From: an uncultured Clostridia bacterium
GTDB taxonomy: Bacteria; Bacillota; Clostridia; Oscillospirales; Acutalibacteraceae
Assembly: GCA_938034875.1 (NCBI GenBank)
Contig: CALHND010000005.1
Location: 186,001-250,000 of the forward strand
Reading direction: 5' to 3'
Length of the DNA stretch: 64,000 nucleotides
Part shown: positions 33,325 to 42,648 of the stretch, one piece after another
How positions within the stretch are numbered: the first letter of the stretch is position 1
How the letters are laid out: every line of letters starts with the position of its first letter
Position numbers and translations under genes: made by a program
Notes under the pieces: generated by a model
Databases searched by the model: none
What the model saw: the letters and a program-made list of their open reading frames with translations, nothing else
Told to the model about the DNA's origin: nothing

Positions 33325-35643
33325 TTATAAATCAACCGTTTTAACCGTTACACCGCAATTATCACTCATTGCAGTAAGTTTAAGTTTTTTCTGTCCATTG
33401 GCTACCTTTACTGCAACAAGAATCTTGCCCATGTACATTTTACGCTCTGTGTTTGCCACGTTATTGTGGTCACAGTTATCTGAACCGGTACCGACTATTT
33501 TTGCTGGTGCCGAAGCTGAAAATTTAACAAACTCACTAGCATCGGGTACTATATTGCCATTTTCATCAAGGCATTCACAGGTGAATAAAGCAATATCCTT
33601 ACCGTTAGCCTCAAATTCATTACATAAAGTAAGGCTTAGCGAAACCGGTTTACCGGTTGTAGTGCGTTTATCCTCTGCCACAACGCATCCGTTTATATAT
33701 CCAATAACCTTAATTTCGCCTGCTTTATACTGAACATTCCACTCACCGTGACCATATTTTTCAATCTGCTTTTTACCTAAGCTTTCGCCGTTAAGGAAAA
33801 GCTCTAGCTCATCACAGTTGGTATAAACAGTTACTAAAACATCCTCACCCTGCATACCCTCAAAATTCCAATGAGGAACGATATGTACCATAGGTTCATT
33901 TGTCCAATGAGATTTATTTTGATAAAATGCGCCCTTTTTTTGTAAAAACAAATCAAGAGCACCCGATACTGAGCAGATTCTTGGCCATGCAGCCTCTCCC
34001 CTATGTTCTACTGCCGCCCACTGGTAGCAACCGAATACATACGGACGCGCTTTCAGAAATTTATATGTTTTTTCACGTCCTAAAAACCACTGGTTAGTAT
34101 CAACATCTTTATCCCTGATTCTATCTTCGCTATTTGTATCGAAATTCCAGTCCCTTGTAGTGCCCGTAGCACAGCACTCCGAAGAAAACAAAGGTTTATC
34201 AGGACTTATTTCGTGAACTTTATCAAAGATATCTAAATTATAATTTATTCCTACAACAGAACAGTCTCCATATATGGTAGATTTTTCAGGATTCCTTTCC
34301 TCAGCAGCAGTAATAAGTCTTGTACGATCAAATTTTCTTATATGTTCGGCTACCGCTTTATGTATCCTACGACCGACATCGGATGTGTGGTAAGGCTCCT
34401 CGTTGCTGGTTGACCATAATATAACACTTGGGCGATTTCTATCACGCTTGATAAGCGATTCAAGCTGTTCCAACCCCTCTTTTGTGCTTTCAAACCAACG
34501 TGCTTCATCCATGACCAAAAGACCCATTTCATCGCAAGCATCAAGATATGCAGCAGTCTGTTGGTAATGGCTCGTTCTATATCCGTTGGCGCCCATTTCT
34601 TTTATAAGTTTTATTTTGTATTTAGCAATATTATCAGGCACTGCAAGTCCCGTAAGACCAAAATCCTGATGCGCACATACACCGTTTATAAATGTAGTTT
34701 TGCCATTGAGTAATAGCCCTCTGTCAGCCAAAATTTCAACCGTTCTGAAACCAATTCTGGTATAGTTTTCATCAATTTCCTGTCCGCCCATTTTTAAAAT
34801 GGTTTTTACGGTATAAAGATTTGGATTATCGCAGTCCCAAAGCAAAGGGTTATGTACAGTTGCGTTATACTTTACGATTGCTTTATCACGCGTACAAACA
34901 ACAGCCTTTCCCTCGCCTGCTGCAACACAATTGCCGTTAGCATCAAGCAGTTGACTTTCTATTGTTACAGCGCTATCAACATAACCGGAATTTACAATGG
35001 TAGTTTCAAAATTTATCTTCCATGTGTTTTCATCTATTTTCTCATATGGAGCGTACACACCCCAAAGGTCAATGGCTACGGGCTCGGTAATTGTAAGGTG
35101 TACATCGCGGTATATTCCGCCGCCCTGATACCACCAGCCCTCCCATTCCTCTGTATTTACATAGACTGCAATAATATTTTCCTTATCATAAAAAACATTA
35201 TCACTTATATCTATTTCAAAGGTATTATAAGAGGAGAAGTTATGATACATAAGGCAACCGTTGAGATAAACTGTAGACATACCTGCAATACCATCAAAAC
35301 GCAGGGTTATTCTCTTGTTTTCACTACCCTCAGGAAGTTTAAAATGATTTCTGTACCAGGCATTATCATAATGAAGAAAGCCAAGCGCATTATTTTCATC
35401 ACTTGATAAATCCTGGGCTATTACATAATCATGAGGAACGGTAACTGTTTCCCAACGATCGCTATGAAGCGGTTTTCCACAATAATAGGGGTCAGAAGTA
35501 TCCAGATAGTTATAAGCCGCAGGTCCCGAAAGTTTTCTTTCGGTTTTACTCTGCGTATATATTGGCCCCTTTTGTGTCGGTCTCGGTACAACTATATCTC
35601 CCTTATGAAAAAGCCATTGTGTAAGATTTATTTCGTTACGCAT
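33325..35643 (-). CDS. glycoside hydrolase family 2 protein, cytosolic
   Basis: 772 residues. N-terminal beta-sandwich (about 35-190; FDGIAGMSTVYLNG, EGWWYQGGGIYRDV), Ig-like domain (about 190-300), TIM barrel (about 305-560) with LLNGKTTFINGVCAHQDFG, the acid/base in LWSTSNEEP and a likely nucleophile in LFSSECCAT, then a DUF4982-type and a C-terminal Ig-like domain (about 600-772). No signal peptide, so it acts on an imported glycoside. It ends 6 bp from the RpiR stop, convergently. It may be a beta-galactosidase, beta-glucuronidase or alpha-arabinopyranosidase; sequence alone does not decide. Confidence 0.87.
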   Translation of the reverse strand: MRNEINLTQWLFHKGDIVVPRPTQKGPIYTQSKTERKLSGPAAYNYLDTSDPYYCGKPLHSDRWETVTVPHDYVIAQDLSSDENNALGFLHYDNAWYRNHFKLPEGSENKRITLRFDGIAGMSTVYLNGCLMYHNFSSYNTFEIDISDNVFYDKENIIAVYVNTEEWEGWWYQGGGIYRDVHLTITEPVAIDLWGVYAPYEKIDENTWKINFETTIVNSGYVDSAVTIESQLLDANGNCVAAGEGKAVVCTRDKAIVKYNATVHNPLLWDCDNPNLYTVKTILKMGGQEIDENYTRIGFRTVEILADRGLLLNGKTTFINGVCAHQDFGLTGLAVPDNIAKYKIKLIKEMGANGYRTSHYQQTAAYLDACDEMGLLVMDEARWFESTKEGLEQLESLIKRDRNRPSVILWSTSNEEPYHTSDVGRRIHKAVAEHIRKFDRTRLITAAEERNPEKSTIYGDCSVVGINYNLDIFDKVHEISPDKPLFSSECCATGTTRDWNFDTNSEDRIRDKDVDTNQWFLGREKTYKFLKARPYVFGCYQWAAVEHRGEAAWPRICSVSGALDLFLQKKGAFYQNKSHWTNEPMVHIVPHWNFEGMQGEDVLVTVYTNCDELELFLNGESLGKKQIEKYGHGEWNVQYKAGEIKVIGYINGCVVAEDKRTTTGKPVSLSLTLCNEFEANGKDIALFTCECLDENGNIVPDASEFVKFSASAPAKIVGTGSDNCDHNNVANTERKMYMGKILVAVKVANGQKKLKLTAMSDNCGVTVKTVDL

Positions 35644-36053
35644 TTTAATCTCCTACCATACTTTAAATTATATCATAGTGATATTATTTTTAAATATAAG
35701 ATGATCGGCATGTCCTGCAGTAATTTGGAACATACCATTTTCTAAAACAAATTTATAATCGTTATTCTAAAATCTAAGCATTTGTTATGTAATATCAATC
35801 CTTACAGTCTTGTCTTCATTGGACGTGATACTTTTTTATAATGCTATCAACTACTGTATAGGTCGCAAGCTAAAGATAATATTTCAAATTCTTTTGCCTT
35901 TAATTGTTATAACATGAAAAAGAGCTTTAGTCCATAGGTTTGAACGATTTTTTGTTTAAATTGCTTTTCATGCCGTACATCTCTTTCCTCATTATCCATT
36001 GTGTCTGAATTATACTATTCGCCTGCGGAGAAAAAATCTTGGTCGCATTTATT
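35644..36053. other. AT-rich intergenic region, no gene seen
   Basis: No frame with coding character. Minus-strand fragments (MDNEERDVRHEKQFKQKIVQ) are open for only about 30 codons and may be debris. The GH2 promoter should lie in the first 150 bp; no clear -35/-10 pair and no copy of the GAAA-ATA-TTTC palindrome were found there. Confidence 0.4.
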
Positions 36054-36087
36054 AAAAGCACCTATCCAATTAAGGATAGGTGCTTTT
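36054..36087. terminator. terminator of the surface-protein gene
   Basis: A 14-bp stem AAAAGCACCTATCC and complement with loop AATTAA, T-run on both sides. Confidence 0.8.
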
Positions 36088-36103
36088 GGCTTTTTATCTA
36101 TTT

Positions 36104-38185
36104 TTATTTTAAATATTTCTTACGTTTTAATGAAAGAGCGTATACCCCACCAACTGAAATAAAGAGCAATGTTGCCCATAAAATCATATTACTATTATCA
36201 CCAGTTTCAGGACTGTTTGTATTGGGGTTAGCCGGTGTAGATGTTTTAACAACTTCGAACTCTGCATCAGCAGAACCATTAGTTGAAACAATACTTATTG
36301 TATGTTTTCCAACATCAAGTGTTTTAACATAATCCGATTTTAGTATAACAGTTGTACTTCCTTCTTTAAGAATGTACTTATTTGAAGAAACTTGTTTCCC
36401 ATCTACTAGGACTTTTTGAAAATCTTTAAAATCAGCATCAGATTTAAATGTTGCTTCTTTTCCTTGTTCAACAGTTTGATTTGCACCTTCAACAATTTTC
36501 GGATTATCCGCAACAGGCGGGGTTACAGTCTTTAATTCAAGAGCATTGATCGCATCTTCAATAGCTTTTGCATAACTGTTAACTTCTTCTTGTTCCGTAA
36601 TATCTTTATCACGAACAACGTTATTAATTGCATTATCTACAGCAGAAAAATCTTTGTAGTCCTCTTTGTTTAATGCATTTGCTTTACTTATTGCCTTATC
36701 TACTTTAGAATAGTCAGCTCGCAATATATATTGTTCATCACATACGGAATACACAAAATTGTTCTTATTAAAATTGTCTACATAGCTAATCTCAAACTTG
36801 GTATATATGCATATCAATTGTTTTGAATCATTGATGATAAAGGAAGGCGATGATGGGAAATTTAGTCTATCTTTATTGTATAGCTTTTGTGAAAGGGCAA
36901 CAAAATTTTGTGTTTCAGGTTTAGCATAATAAAAACAAGTATCTTGTTGTTTTATCTCTTGGATATTTCCTTCCCCATCCACCCATTTTTCATCATCTGT
37001 TTTGGTGTAAGTTTTACCGCCAATATTTATTTGGTTATCATTTGTTTTAAGTGGTTCATACTGAATTGCCGCAATGTACTTTATATCACCATTTTCAGAA
37101 ACAAAAGAGTACTTCGTATCACCTGTTTTTGACACATCTGCAACTTGTACAGGTGTTAAACCGTCTTTAGCAGAATTGTTTACTACATAAATGTTATTTT
37201 TATTATAGTAAAACAAACCTGAAATATCAGAATCTATGATTGATGCATTTGATGCACCATCTGTAAGATTAGTTACGACATTTCCTTTATTGGTAGCCAT
37301 TTTAATTATGTTATTTTTATACTTATCGGAGTAAAAAGAATAACTTTGTGTAACTACTTTATCAAGCATAATATCAGAAATATGGGTTTTATCTATCGCC
37401 TCTTCAAAGATGGTCGCAATTTTACATCCTGTTTCTTCATGCCTATATTCATAAATAGAGTAGTTTGAAATATAATCGCAATTTTTTGCAAAAACCATTG
37501 GTACAGGGTTTTCACTTGTATTATCTTCATTATTTTCTGAGTAAAAAGCATTTGTTTTAGGATTATAATACAATCCTTCTATTCCATATGCATTTTTATC
37601 ATTTTGGGTATTATGACAAACTACCCAAGAAACAAGTATTTTATCGTCAACCTTGGTCACTTTTGGATTATAAGTGCTAATATTATCTGAATCATAAAAA
37701 GAAGAATTAGAAATAGTGCTTTTAACTTTCATTGGTTCAAAAGCTGCAACAGAAATTCTCATAGCACTTGCTATATCATAGCCTGTTGATTTTTCATTAA
37801 AGCTTTTAGTTGAATCGCTCCATGCAACTAACACATCATCATTTGAATATATAAATGGATGCATATCCCATGTATTATCATCTTTAATGTATTTTGGAAC
37901 AGCAAAGTAATTGCCATTATAAACGGAATAGCTAATTTGTGAATAATTGTATTTGTCCAGATCGTAATTGTCCATGGTAAATACAAGCAGTTCTTTTTCA
38001 ACACCGTATGTTTCCGGTAAAGATGCCAGCTTAGTTTCAAAAAAACTAGACGCACCAGTTAGTAATATTGTGTGCGATACATCACCATTTTGTGCAAATG
38101 ATGTTGTAGAAGTAAGACCTATTAATAATGATAGTGATAAAAAGAACGATATTATCCTTAATTTTCTTGGCTTTTTTGTTGTCAT
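36104..38185 (-). CDS. LPXTG-like cell-wall anchored protein with FIVAR-type and Ig-like modules
   Basis: 693 residues from ATG 38185 after GGAGG. Signal peptide at about 1-32 (KKPRKLRIISFF then Leu-rich core, cleavage near SFA-Q). A large unrecognised N-terminal domain (about 33-500) contains Asp/Asn/Tyr-rich repeating text (YYNPKTNAFYSENNEDN, YYNKNNIYVVN) that could form a beta-propeller. A helical FIVAR-like segment follows (about 505-560), then an X2-like Ig module (about 575-655). The sorting signal is SPETG, then a hydrophobic helix and KRKKYLK; SPETG deviates from LPXTG. It stands alone with its own terminator. The ligand is unknown. Confidence 0.75.
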   Translation of the reverse strand: MTTKKPRKLRIISFFLSLSLLIGLTSTTSFAQNGDVSHTILLTGASSFFETKLASLPETYGVEKELLVFTMDNYDLDKYNYSQISYSVYNGNYFAVPKYIKDDNTWDMHPFIYSNDDVLVAWSDSTKSFNEKSTGYDIASAMRISVAAFEPMKVKSTISNSSFYDSDNISTYNPKVTKVDDKILVSWVVCHNTQNDKNAYGIEGLYYNPKTNAFYSENNEDNTSENPVPMVFAKNCDYISNYSIYEYRHEETGCKIATIFEEAIDKTHISDIMLDKVVTQSYSFYSDKYKNNIIKMATNKGNVVTNLTDGASNASIIDSDISGLFYYNKNNIYVVNNSAKDGLTPVQVADVSKTGDTKYSFVSENGDIKYIAAIQYEPLKTNDNQINIGGKTYTKTDDEKWVDGEGNIQEIKQQDTCFYYAKPETQNFVALSQKLYNKDRLNFPSSPSFIINDSKQLICIYTKFEISYVDNFNKNNFVYSVCDEQYILRADYSKVDKAISKANALNKEDYKDFSAVDNAINNVVRDKDITEQEEVNSYAKAIEDAINALELKTVTPPVADNPKIVEGANQTVEQGKEATFKSDADFKDFQKVLVDGKQVSSNKYILKEGSTTVILKSDYVKTLDVGKHTISIVSTNGSADAEFEVVKTSTPANPNTNSPETGDNSNMILWATLLFISVGGVYALSLKRKKYLK

Positions 38186-38432
38186 AATTCCTCCATTTGT
38201 TGTTTTCAGGATAAAAAAGATAATCGTTGTCCTGAGTGTTATATCCATATTTTGGTATAGACTGTGTTTATTGTACAGGAACTTTAATTAAAAGTAAAGC
38301 AAAACCGACTTTCTTATTGATAAATTAAAAAATTGCACTTAAATCACTGCAAATAGTCTAATATTATAAATAAAAAGGTTAAAACATTGGGTGCTGATTT
38401 TACGTCATGTATTAACGGTTTTTTCCATCAGG

Positions 38433-38462
38433 TTGAAAAACAAGATTAAAATGTGTTAGAAT
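38433..38462 (+). promoter_or_regulatory. sigma-A promoter of the Na/Pi symporter gene
   Basis: TTGAAA, 18-base spacer, TAGAAT, then GGAGG before the ATG. Confidence 0.6.
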
Positions 38463-38493
38463 AATAAAGCTATGAACATTGGAGGTTGTTTAG

Positions 38494-40242
38494 ATGGATA
38501 TTTTTGACCTATTAACGCTCATAGGTGGTTTGTGTTTGTTCCTTTTCGGAATGACACTTATGGGCAGTGCTCTGGAAAGAAGTGCAGGCAGTAAACTTGA
38601 AATTATGCTTGGCAAGCTTACATCGGGTAAGTTTGCAGGCTTGCTTACAGGTCTTGGCGTTACCGCTGTAATTCAGAGTTCTTCGGCTACAACTGTTATG
38701 GTTGTTGGTTTTGTAAACTCAAAACTGATGAGTCTTAAACAAGCCATTCACGTTATTATGGGTGCTAACATCGGAACCACTGTTACTGCGTGGATCTTGA
38801 GCCTTAGCGGTATTTCCGGAGACAATATTTTATTAAAATTGTTGAAGCCCTCCTCCTTTACACCAATCCTTGCTTTGATTGGTATTATACTCTTTATGTT
38901 TACAAAGAGTAATAAGAAAAAAGATATTGGTACGGTTCTGCTTGGATTTGCCACATTGATGTTCGGTATGGAAACGATGACCGGCGCTGTTTCCGGACTT
39001 AGGGATGTTCCTGCGTTCCAAGAACTGTTTGTAACGTTTAAAAACCCAATTTTGGGTGTTCTTGCAGGCGCTGTTCTTACGGCAATCATTCAGTCCAGCT
39101 CAGCTTCTGTCGGCATTCTGCAGGCGCTGGCAGCAACAGGTGCAGTTTCCTACGCCGCTGCAATTCCGATTATTATGGGACAAAACATTGGCACCTGCGT
39201 TACTGCAATGATTTCCTCGGTCGGCACAACAAAGAACGCAAAGCGTGCCGCAGTCGTACATCTGTCATTCAATGTTATAGGAACGGTTGTATGTTTAGGT
39301 GTATTTTCTTTGGCTAAAATACTGTTTGCCCCGGCACTGCTTAACGAATCGGCTACCTTTGCTGGCATTGCGTCGGCACATTCTATTTTTAACATTGCGT
39401 GTACCTTACTCCTGCTGCCAATGTCAGGAATTATTGAAAAGCTTGCATATAAACTTATACCCGATTCCAAGTTGCCCGAAAAAGTTTCAGAACTTGATGA
39501 CAGACTTTTGGCAACTCCGGCAGTTGCTTTAGAGTGCGCACATAATCTCACCTGCGATATGGCTAAAATTGCTACAGATTCTCTTATAAGCAGTATCGAG
39601 TGTGTTGCTGTTTATGATAAAGCAAAAGCTGAAGCTATACGGGAAGCAGAAGATAAAACAGACCATTTTGAAGATATTATAGGTAGCTATCTTGTAAAAC
39701 TGAGTGCCAAGCAGCTTAATGAAAAAGAAGGTGCAATGGCCTCCATGCTTTTAAAAGCTATTGGGGATTTTGAGCGTATTTCCGATCACGCTGTAAATAT
39801 TGTTGAGTCTGCTGAAGAAATGTGTGAAAAAGAAATTGTGTTCTCAGACAGTGCAAAAGCTGAAATGGATTCACTTTCGGCGGCAATTACCGAAATTGTA
39901 GCACTGTCGTATAGTGCATTTGTAGAAAACAATACAGAACAAGCCAACTTTGTTGAACCTCTTGAGCAGGTTGTTGACAGAATGAAAGAACTGCTCCGCA
40001 CAAGGCACATTGACCGCTTGCGTATGGGCGGATGTGGTATTGAGGCAGGATTTGTATGGAGCGATCTCATTACTGATATGGAGAGAGTTGCCGATCATTG
40101 CTCAAACATTGCAGCCTGTGTTGTCGATACGAAAGAGCAAAACATGAATCTGCATGAATCCCTTAAGCTACTCAGAACAGACAATGAATTTTACAGAGAG
40201 AAATATAAAGAATACACCAAAAAGTATCTGTCTTTTCTATAA
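38494..40242 (+). CDS. Na+/phosphate symporter with PhoU-like tail
   Basis: 582 residues. Two inverted Na/Pi-cotransporter repeats, each with the hallmark QSSSA motif (AVIQSSSATTVMVVGFVN and AIIQSSSASVGILQAL) and GANIGTTVTAW or GQNIGTCVTAM. About eight to nine membrane helices to residue 315. A soluble PhoU-type helical domain (about 340-560) follows, with the two three-helix repeats seen at GDFERISDHAVNIVESAEE and DMERVADHCSNIAACVVD. It imports phosphate with sodium; the tail may regulate it. Monocistronic. Confidence 0.92.
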   Translation: MDIFDLLTLIGGLCLFLFGMTLMGSALERSAGSKLEIMLGKLTSGKFAGLLTGLGVTAVIQSSSATTVMVVGFVNSKLMSLKQAIHVIMGANIGTTVTAWILSLSGISGDNILLKLLKPSSFTPILALIGIILFMFTKSNKKKDIGTVLLGFATLMFGMETMTGAVSGLRDVPAFQELFVTFKNPILGVLAGAVLTAIIQSSSASVGILQALAATGAVSYAAAIPIIMGQNIGTCVTAMISSVGTTKNAKRAAVVHLSFNVIGTVVCLGVFSLAKILFAPALLNESATFAGIASAHSIFNIACTLLLLPMSGIIEKLAYKLIPDSKLPEKVSELDDRLLATPAVALECAHNLTCDMAKIATDSLISSIECVAVYDKAKAEAIREAEDKTDHFEDIIGSYLVKLSAKQLNEKEGAMASMLLKAIGDFERISDHAVNIVESAEEMCEKEIVFSDSAKAEMDSLSAAITEIVALSYSAFVENNTEQANFVEPLEQVVDRMKELLRTRHIDRLRMGGCGIEAGFVWSDLITDMERVADHCSNIAACVVDTKEQNMNLHESLKLLRTDNEFYREKYKEYTKKYLSFL

Positions 40243-40269
40243 ACAACTAAATGTTCAAAATTAATTATT

Positions 40270-40304
40270 AAAGCGTTGCTTTCGTATGAAGCAACGCTTT
40301 TTTT
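40270..40304 (+). terminator. terminator of the Na/Pi gene
   Basis: A 12-bp stem AAAGCGTTGCTT and complement with T-run. A second smaller hairpin (CGGCGGTA/TACCGCCG, 40343-40361) follows without a T-run. Confidence 0.85.
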
Positions 40305-40429
40305 ACTATAGTTTTACACTGGTTTAATTACGCTTTTACAAGCGGCGGTAAAATACCGCCGTAATCTCTACACTATCCCCTAATAAATTTTAAATTTCAC
40401 AGTCTACTTTGACATTTCTTAAAATTACA

Positions 40430-40458
40430 TTGACAATCATCTATATATATTGCATAAT
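40430..40458 (+). promoter_or_regulatory. promoter of the ferredoxin operon
   Basis: TTGACA, 17-base spacer, CATAAT. Confidence 0.7.
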
Positions 40459-40478
40459 ATAATTAAAATTTAATTATA
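40458..40478. promoter_or_regulatory. perfect palindrome over the transcription start, candidate ArsR operator
   Basis: Two 10-base arms (TATAATTAAA and TTTAATTATA) flank a single A. The left arm begins on the last base of the -10 box, so binding would cover the start site. The downstream ArsR-type gene is the obvious candidate to bind it. Confidence 0.6.
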
Positions 40479-40514
40479 TATTACATTATATATATTGATA
40501 AAGGAGATACATAA

Positions 40515-40712
40515 ATGGCTAAATTTTATGCAGTTTTAGACGAGGCTCGCTGTGTTGCCTGCGGTGCGTGCAAAAAGGTATGCCCGAAAAATGCAATAAC
40601 AATTCACAGAGGCTGTTATGCAGTGGTCAACAAGGAAATTTGTGTTGGTTGCGGTATGTGCGGTAAAATATGTCCCGTGGGTTGCATGAGCAACAAGGAG
40701 CGTGAATCATGA
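40515..40712 (+). CDS. 2[4Fe-4S] ferredoxin
   Basis: 65 residues. Two classic cluster motifs: CVACGACKKVCP and CVGCGMCGKICP, with the pseudo-twofold layout of clostridial ferredoxins. RBS AAGGAG. The stop overlaps the next gene's ATG (ATGA), so it is probably the electron donor or acceptor for the membrane Fe-S protein that follows. Confidence 0.93.
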   Translation: MAKFYAVLDEARCVACGACKKVCPKNAITIHRGCYAVVNKEICVGCGMCGKICPVGCMSNKERES

Positions 40713-41293
40713 TGGCAAAGAAAAAACATTGGTATGATTATCTGTGGATTTGGTCGATTGTTTATTTTGCTCTCGGATTTTTTAATATTCTTTTTGCGTG
40801 GCTGGGTATGATTGACTTTCTTGTGCCCATAATCATAGCCGCAGCAGGCGGTAATAAAGTTTTTTGCAATAATTTTTGTGGCAGAGGTCAACTTTTCGGT
40901 GTACTCGGCAAAAGCTGCAAATGTTCACTTAATAAACCTACCCCCCGTTGGATTTCATCAAAATGGTTTCGATATGGATTTCTTGTTTTCTTTCTGACCA
41001 TGTTTGGTGTAATGATTTTTCAAACATATCTCGTAGCATCGGGAGCACAATCCTTACGAGAAGTACTAAAATTGTTTTGGACATTCAAAGTGCCGTTCCA
41101 GTGGACATATTCCGGAAATATTGTGCCCGACTGGGTGGCACAGTTTAGCTTTGGATTTTACAGCATGATGCTGACATCCACGCTGATAGGGCTGATTGTA
41201 ATGGTGCTGTTCAAGCCTCGGACTTGGTGCGCATTTTGCCCGATGGGAACTATGACTCAAACAATTTGTAAAATAAAAAACAAAAATAAATAA
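40709..41293 (+). CDS. membrane 4Fe-4S protein (NapH/YccM-like)
   Basis: 194 residues. Membrane segments at about 10-32, 34-52, 85-108 and 150-172. Cysteine text: FCNNFCGRGQLFG in the first loop, then KSCKCSLNKP, and near the end WCAFCPMGTMTQTICK. These resemble the membrane ferredoxin-like NapH/YccM/CcoG group but with fewer cysteines than a full 2[4Fe-4S] domain. Coupled to the ferredoxin gene by a 4-bp overlap. It may pass electrons between membrane and cytosol; partners are unknown. Confidence 0.78.
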   Translation: MMAKKKHWYDYLWIWSIVYFALGFFNILFAWLGMIDFLVPIIIAAAGGNKVFCNNFCGRGQLFGVLGKSCKCSLNKPTPRWISSKWFRYGFLVFFLTMFGVMIFQTYLVASGAQSLREVLKLFWTFKVPFQWTYSGNIVPDWVAQFSFGFYSMMLTSTLIGLIVMVLFKPRTWCAFCPMGTMTQTICKIKNKNK

Positions 41294-41307
41294 AGGAGGT
41301 TTTTATC

Positions 41308-42234
41308 ATGAAAAGATTTGATATTGTAAACGGACCTAAAAATGTTCCCGCAGTTGTTCAGGGATGCATGAGAATGCCCAGCCTTACCAAAGAATCGGCG
41401 GCTGAGGTGATTCGCACCGCTTATGACTGCGGTGCAAACTTTTACGACCACGCTACTTGCTACGGTTCAGGCGATGCCGAAACACGCTTTGGTGAAGCAT
41501 TCCCGTTAACGGGACTTAAACGCGAGGACATTATATTGCAAAGCAAGTGCGGCCTTTGCTTTGATCGCAACGAGTTTGACTGGACTCGCGACTACATCAT
41601 TGAGAGCGTCGACGAAATTCTATCAAGACTGAAAACAGATTACCTTGATGTGCTACTTTTGCACCGCCCCGATGTGCTTTTTGACCCCGAAGAGGTTGCG
41701 GAAGCATTCGATCAACTGAAATCGAATGGAAAAGTGCTGCATTTTGGCGTGAGCAATGTAGTACCGATGCAGCTTGAATTGCTGAAAAAATATGTTAAGC
41801 AGCCATTGGTATTTAATCAGCTTCAACTTTCGCTTGACCAGTCCCAACTGATTGACCAAGCGCTGTACATGAACAACAAAACCACAGAATTTTCTGTCAA
41901 CCGTGACGGAAATACCCTTGATTACTGCCGTTTAAATGACATTACCATCCAAGCATGGTCTCCGCTGCAATACGGATTCTTTAAAGGAACATTTATCGAC
42001 CACCCCGATTTTCCCGAGCTCAACAAGGTGCTGGGCAAAATAGCAGAGCGCGAGAATGTATCGAAATCCGCCGTTGCAATTGCGTGGATTTTGCGCCACC
42101 CTGCAAAAATGCAAGCAATTATCGGCACAATGAATCCCGGCCGCATAAAAGCGGCTTGCGATGCTTCAAAAGTCAACCTTTCCCACCACGATTGGTATGA
42201 ACTTTACCTTGCCGCAGGAAAATTTTTGCCGTAA
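41308..42234 (+). CDS. aldo/keto reductase (YdhF-like)
   Basis: 308 residues, TIM barrel. N-terminal VVQGCMRMPSL, YDCGANFYDHATCYGSGDAE (Asp and Tyr of the catalytic tetrad), KSKCG in ILQSKCGLCF (Lys), DVLLLHRPD (His), then VSNVVPMQLELL and the C-terminal NADP-binding IIGTMNPGRIKAAC. It reduces a carbonyl with NAD(P)H. Strong RBS AGGAGG. It follows the Fe-S genes by 15 bp and its stop (TAATG) overlaps a possible start of the ArsR gene, so all four form one operon. Confidence 0.9.
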   Translation: MKRFDIVNGPKNVPAVVQGCMRMPSLTKESAAEVIRTAYDCGANFYDHATCYGSGDAETRFGEAFPLTGLKREDIILQSKCGLCFDRNEFDWTRDYIIESVDEILSRLKTDYLDVLLLHRPDVLFDPEEVAEAFDQLKSNGKVLHFGVSNVVPMQLELLKKYVKQPLVFNQLQLSLDQSQLIDQALYMNNKTTEFSVNRDGNTLDYCRLNDITIQAWSPLQYGFFKGTFIDHPDFPELNKVLGKIAERENVSKSAVAIAWILRHPAKMQAIIGTMNPGRIKAACDASKVNLSHHDWYELYLAAGKFLP

Positions 42235-42251
42235 TGCTGAGGATAGAAAAA

Positions 42252-42527
42252 ATGAACGATATCGATATAGTTTCTGTATGCAAGGCTCTGTCGGACAGCA
42301 ACCGCCTTAAAATCGTGCAGATGCTGTGTTTGGGAGAAAAATGCGCGTGTGATCTTCTGGAAGCATTCGAAATAACACAGCCGACGTTATCACACCACAT
42401 GAAAATCCTTTGTGACAGCCGACTTGTAACAGTGCGGAAGGACGGCAGGTGGTCATATTACTCACTTAACTGCTGTTTGCTATCCCAGTTCAAAGAATTT
42501 ATTGCAAAGCTCTCTTGTAAAAATTAA
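42252..42527 (+). CDS. ArsR/SmtB-family regulator
   Basis: 91 residues from ATG 42252, after GAGGATAG; the in-frame ATG at 42234 overlaps the previous stop and is the alternative. A winged helix: VCKALSDSNRLKIVQML, EITQPTLSHHMKILCDSRLV, VRKDGRWSYYSLN. The helix before the recognition motif reads GEKCACDLLEAF, close to the ELCVCDL arsenite/antimonite site of ArsR. No arsenic resistance gene is adjacent, so it may instead sense another thiophilic metal or a redox signal for the Fe-S operon. Confidence 0.88.
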   Translation: MNDIDIVSVCKALSDSNRLKIVQMLCLGEKCACDLLEAFEITQPTLSHHMKILCDSRLVTVRKDGRWSYYSLNCCLLSQFKEFIAKLSCKN

Positions 42528-42648
42528 GGAAACTGATTATACAGGCGGTCTATTAATTTATGCGAAAAGCGCATGGTATATATTGGCTGTATGTGTAACC
42601 GATATATACCACTGAGCGTAATATTAAAGAAAAAGAAGGAAAGATAAA

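Noticed and set aside
38748..39551. Long minus-strand frames opposite the Na/Pi symporter
   Set aside because: Antisense shadows of a well-conserved gene; no RBS and no family.
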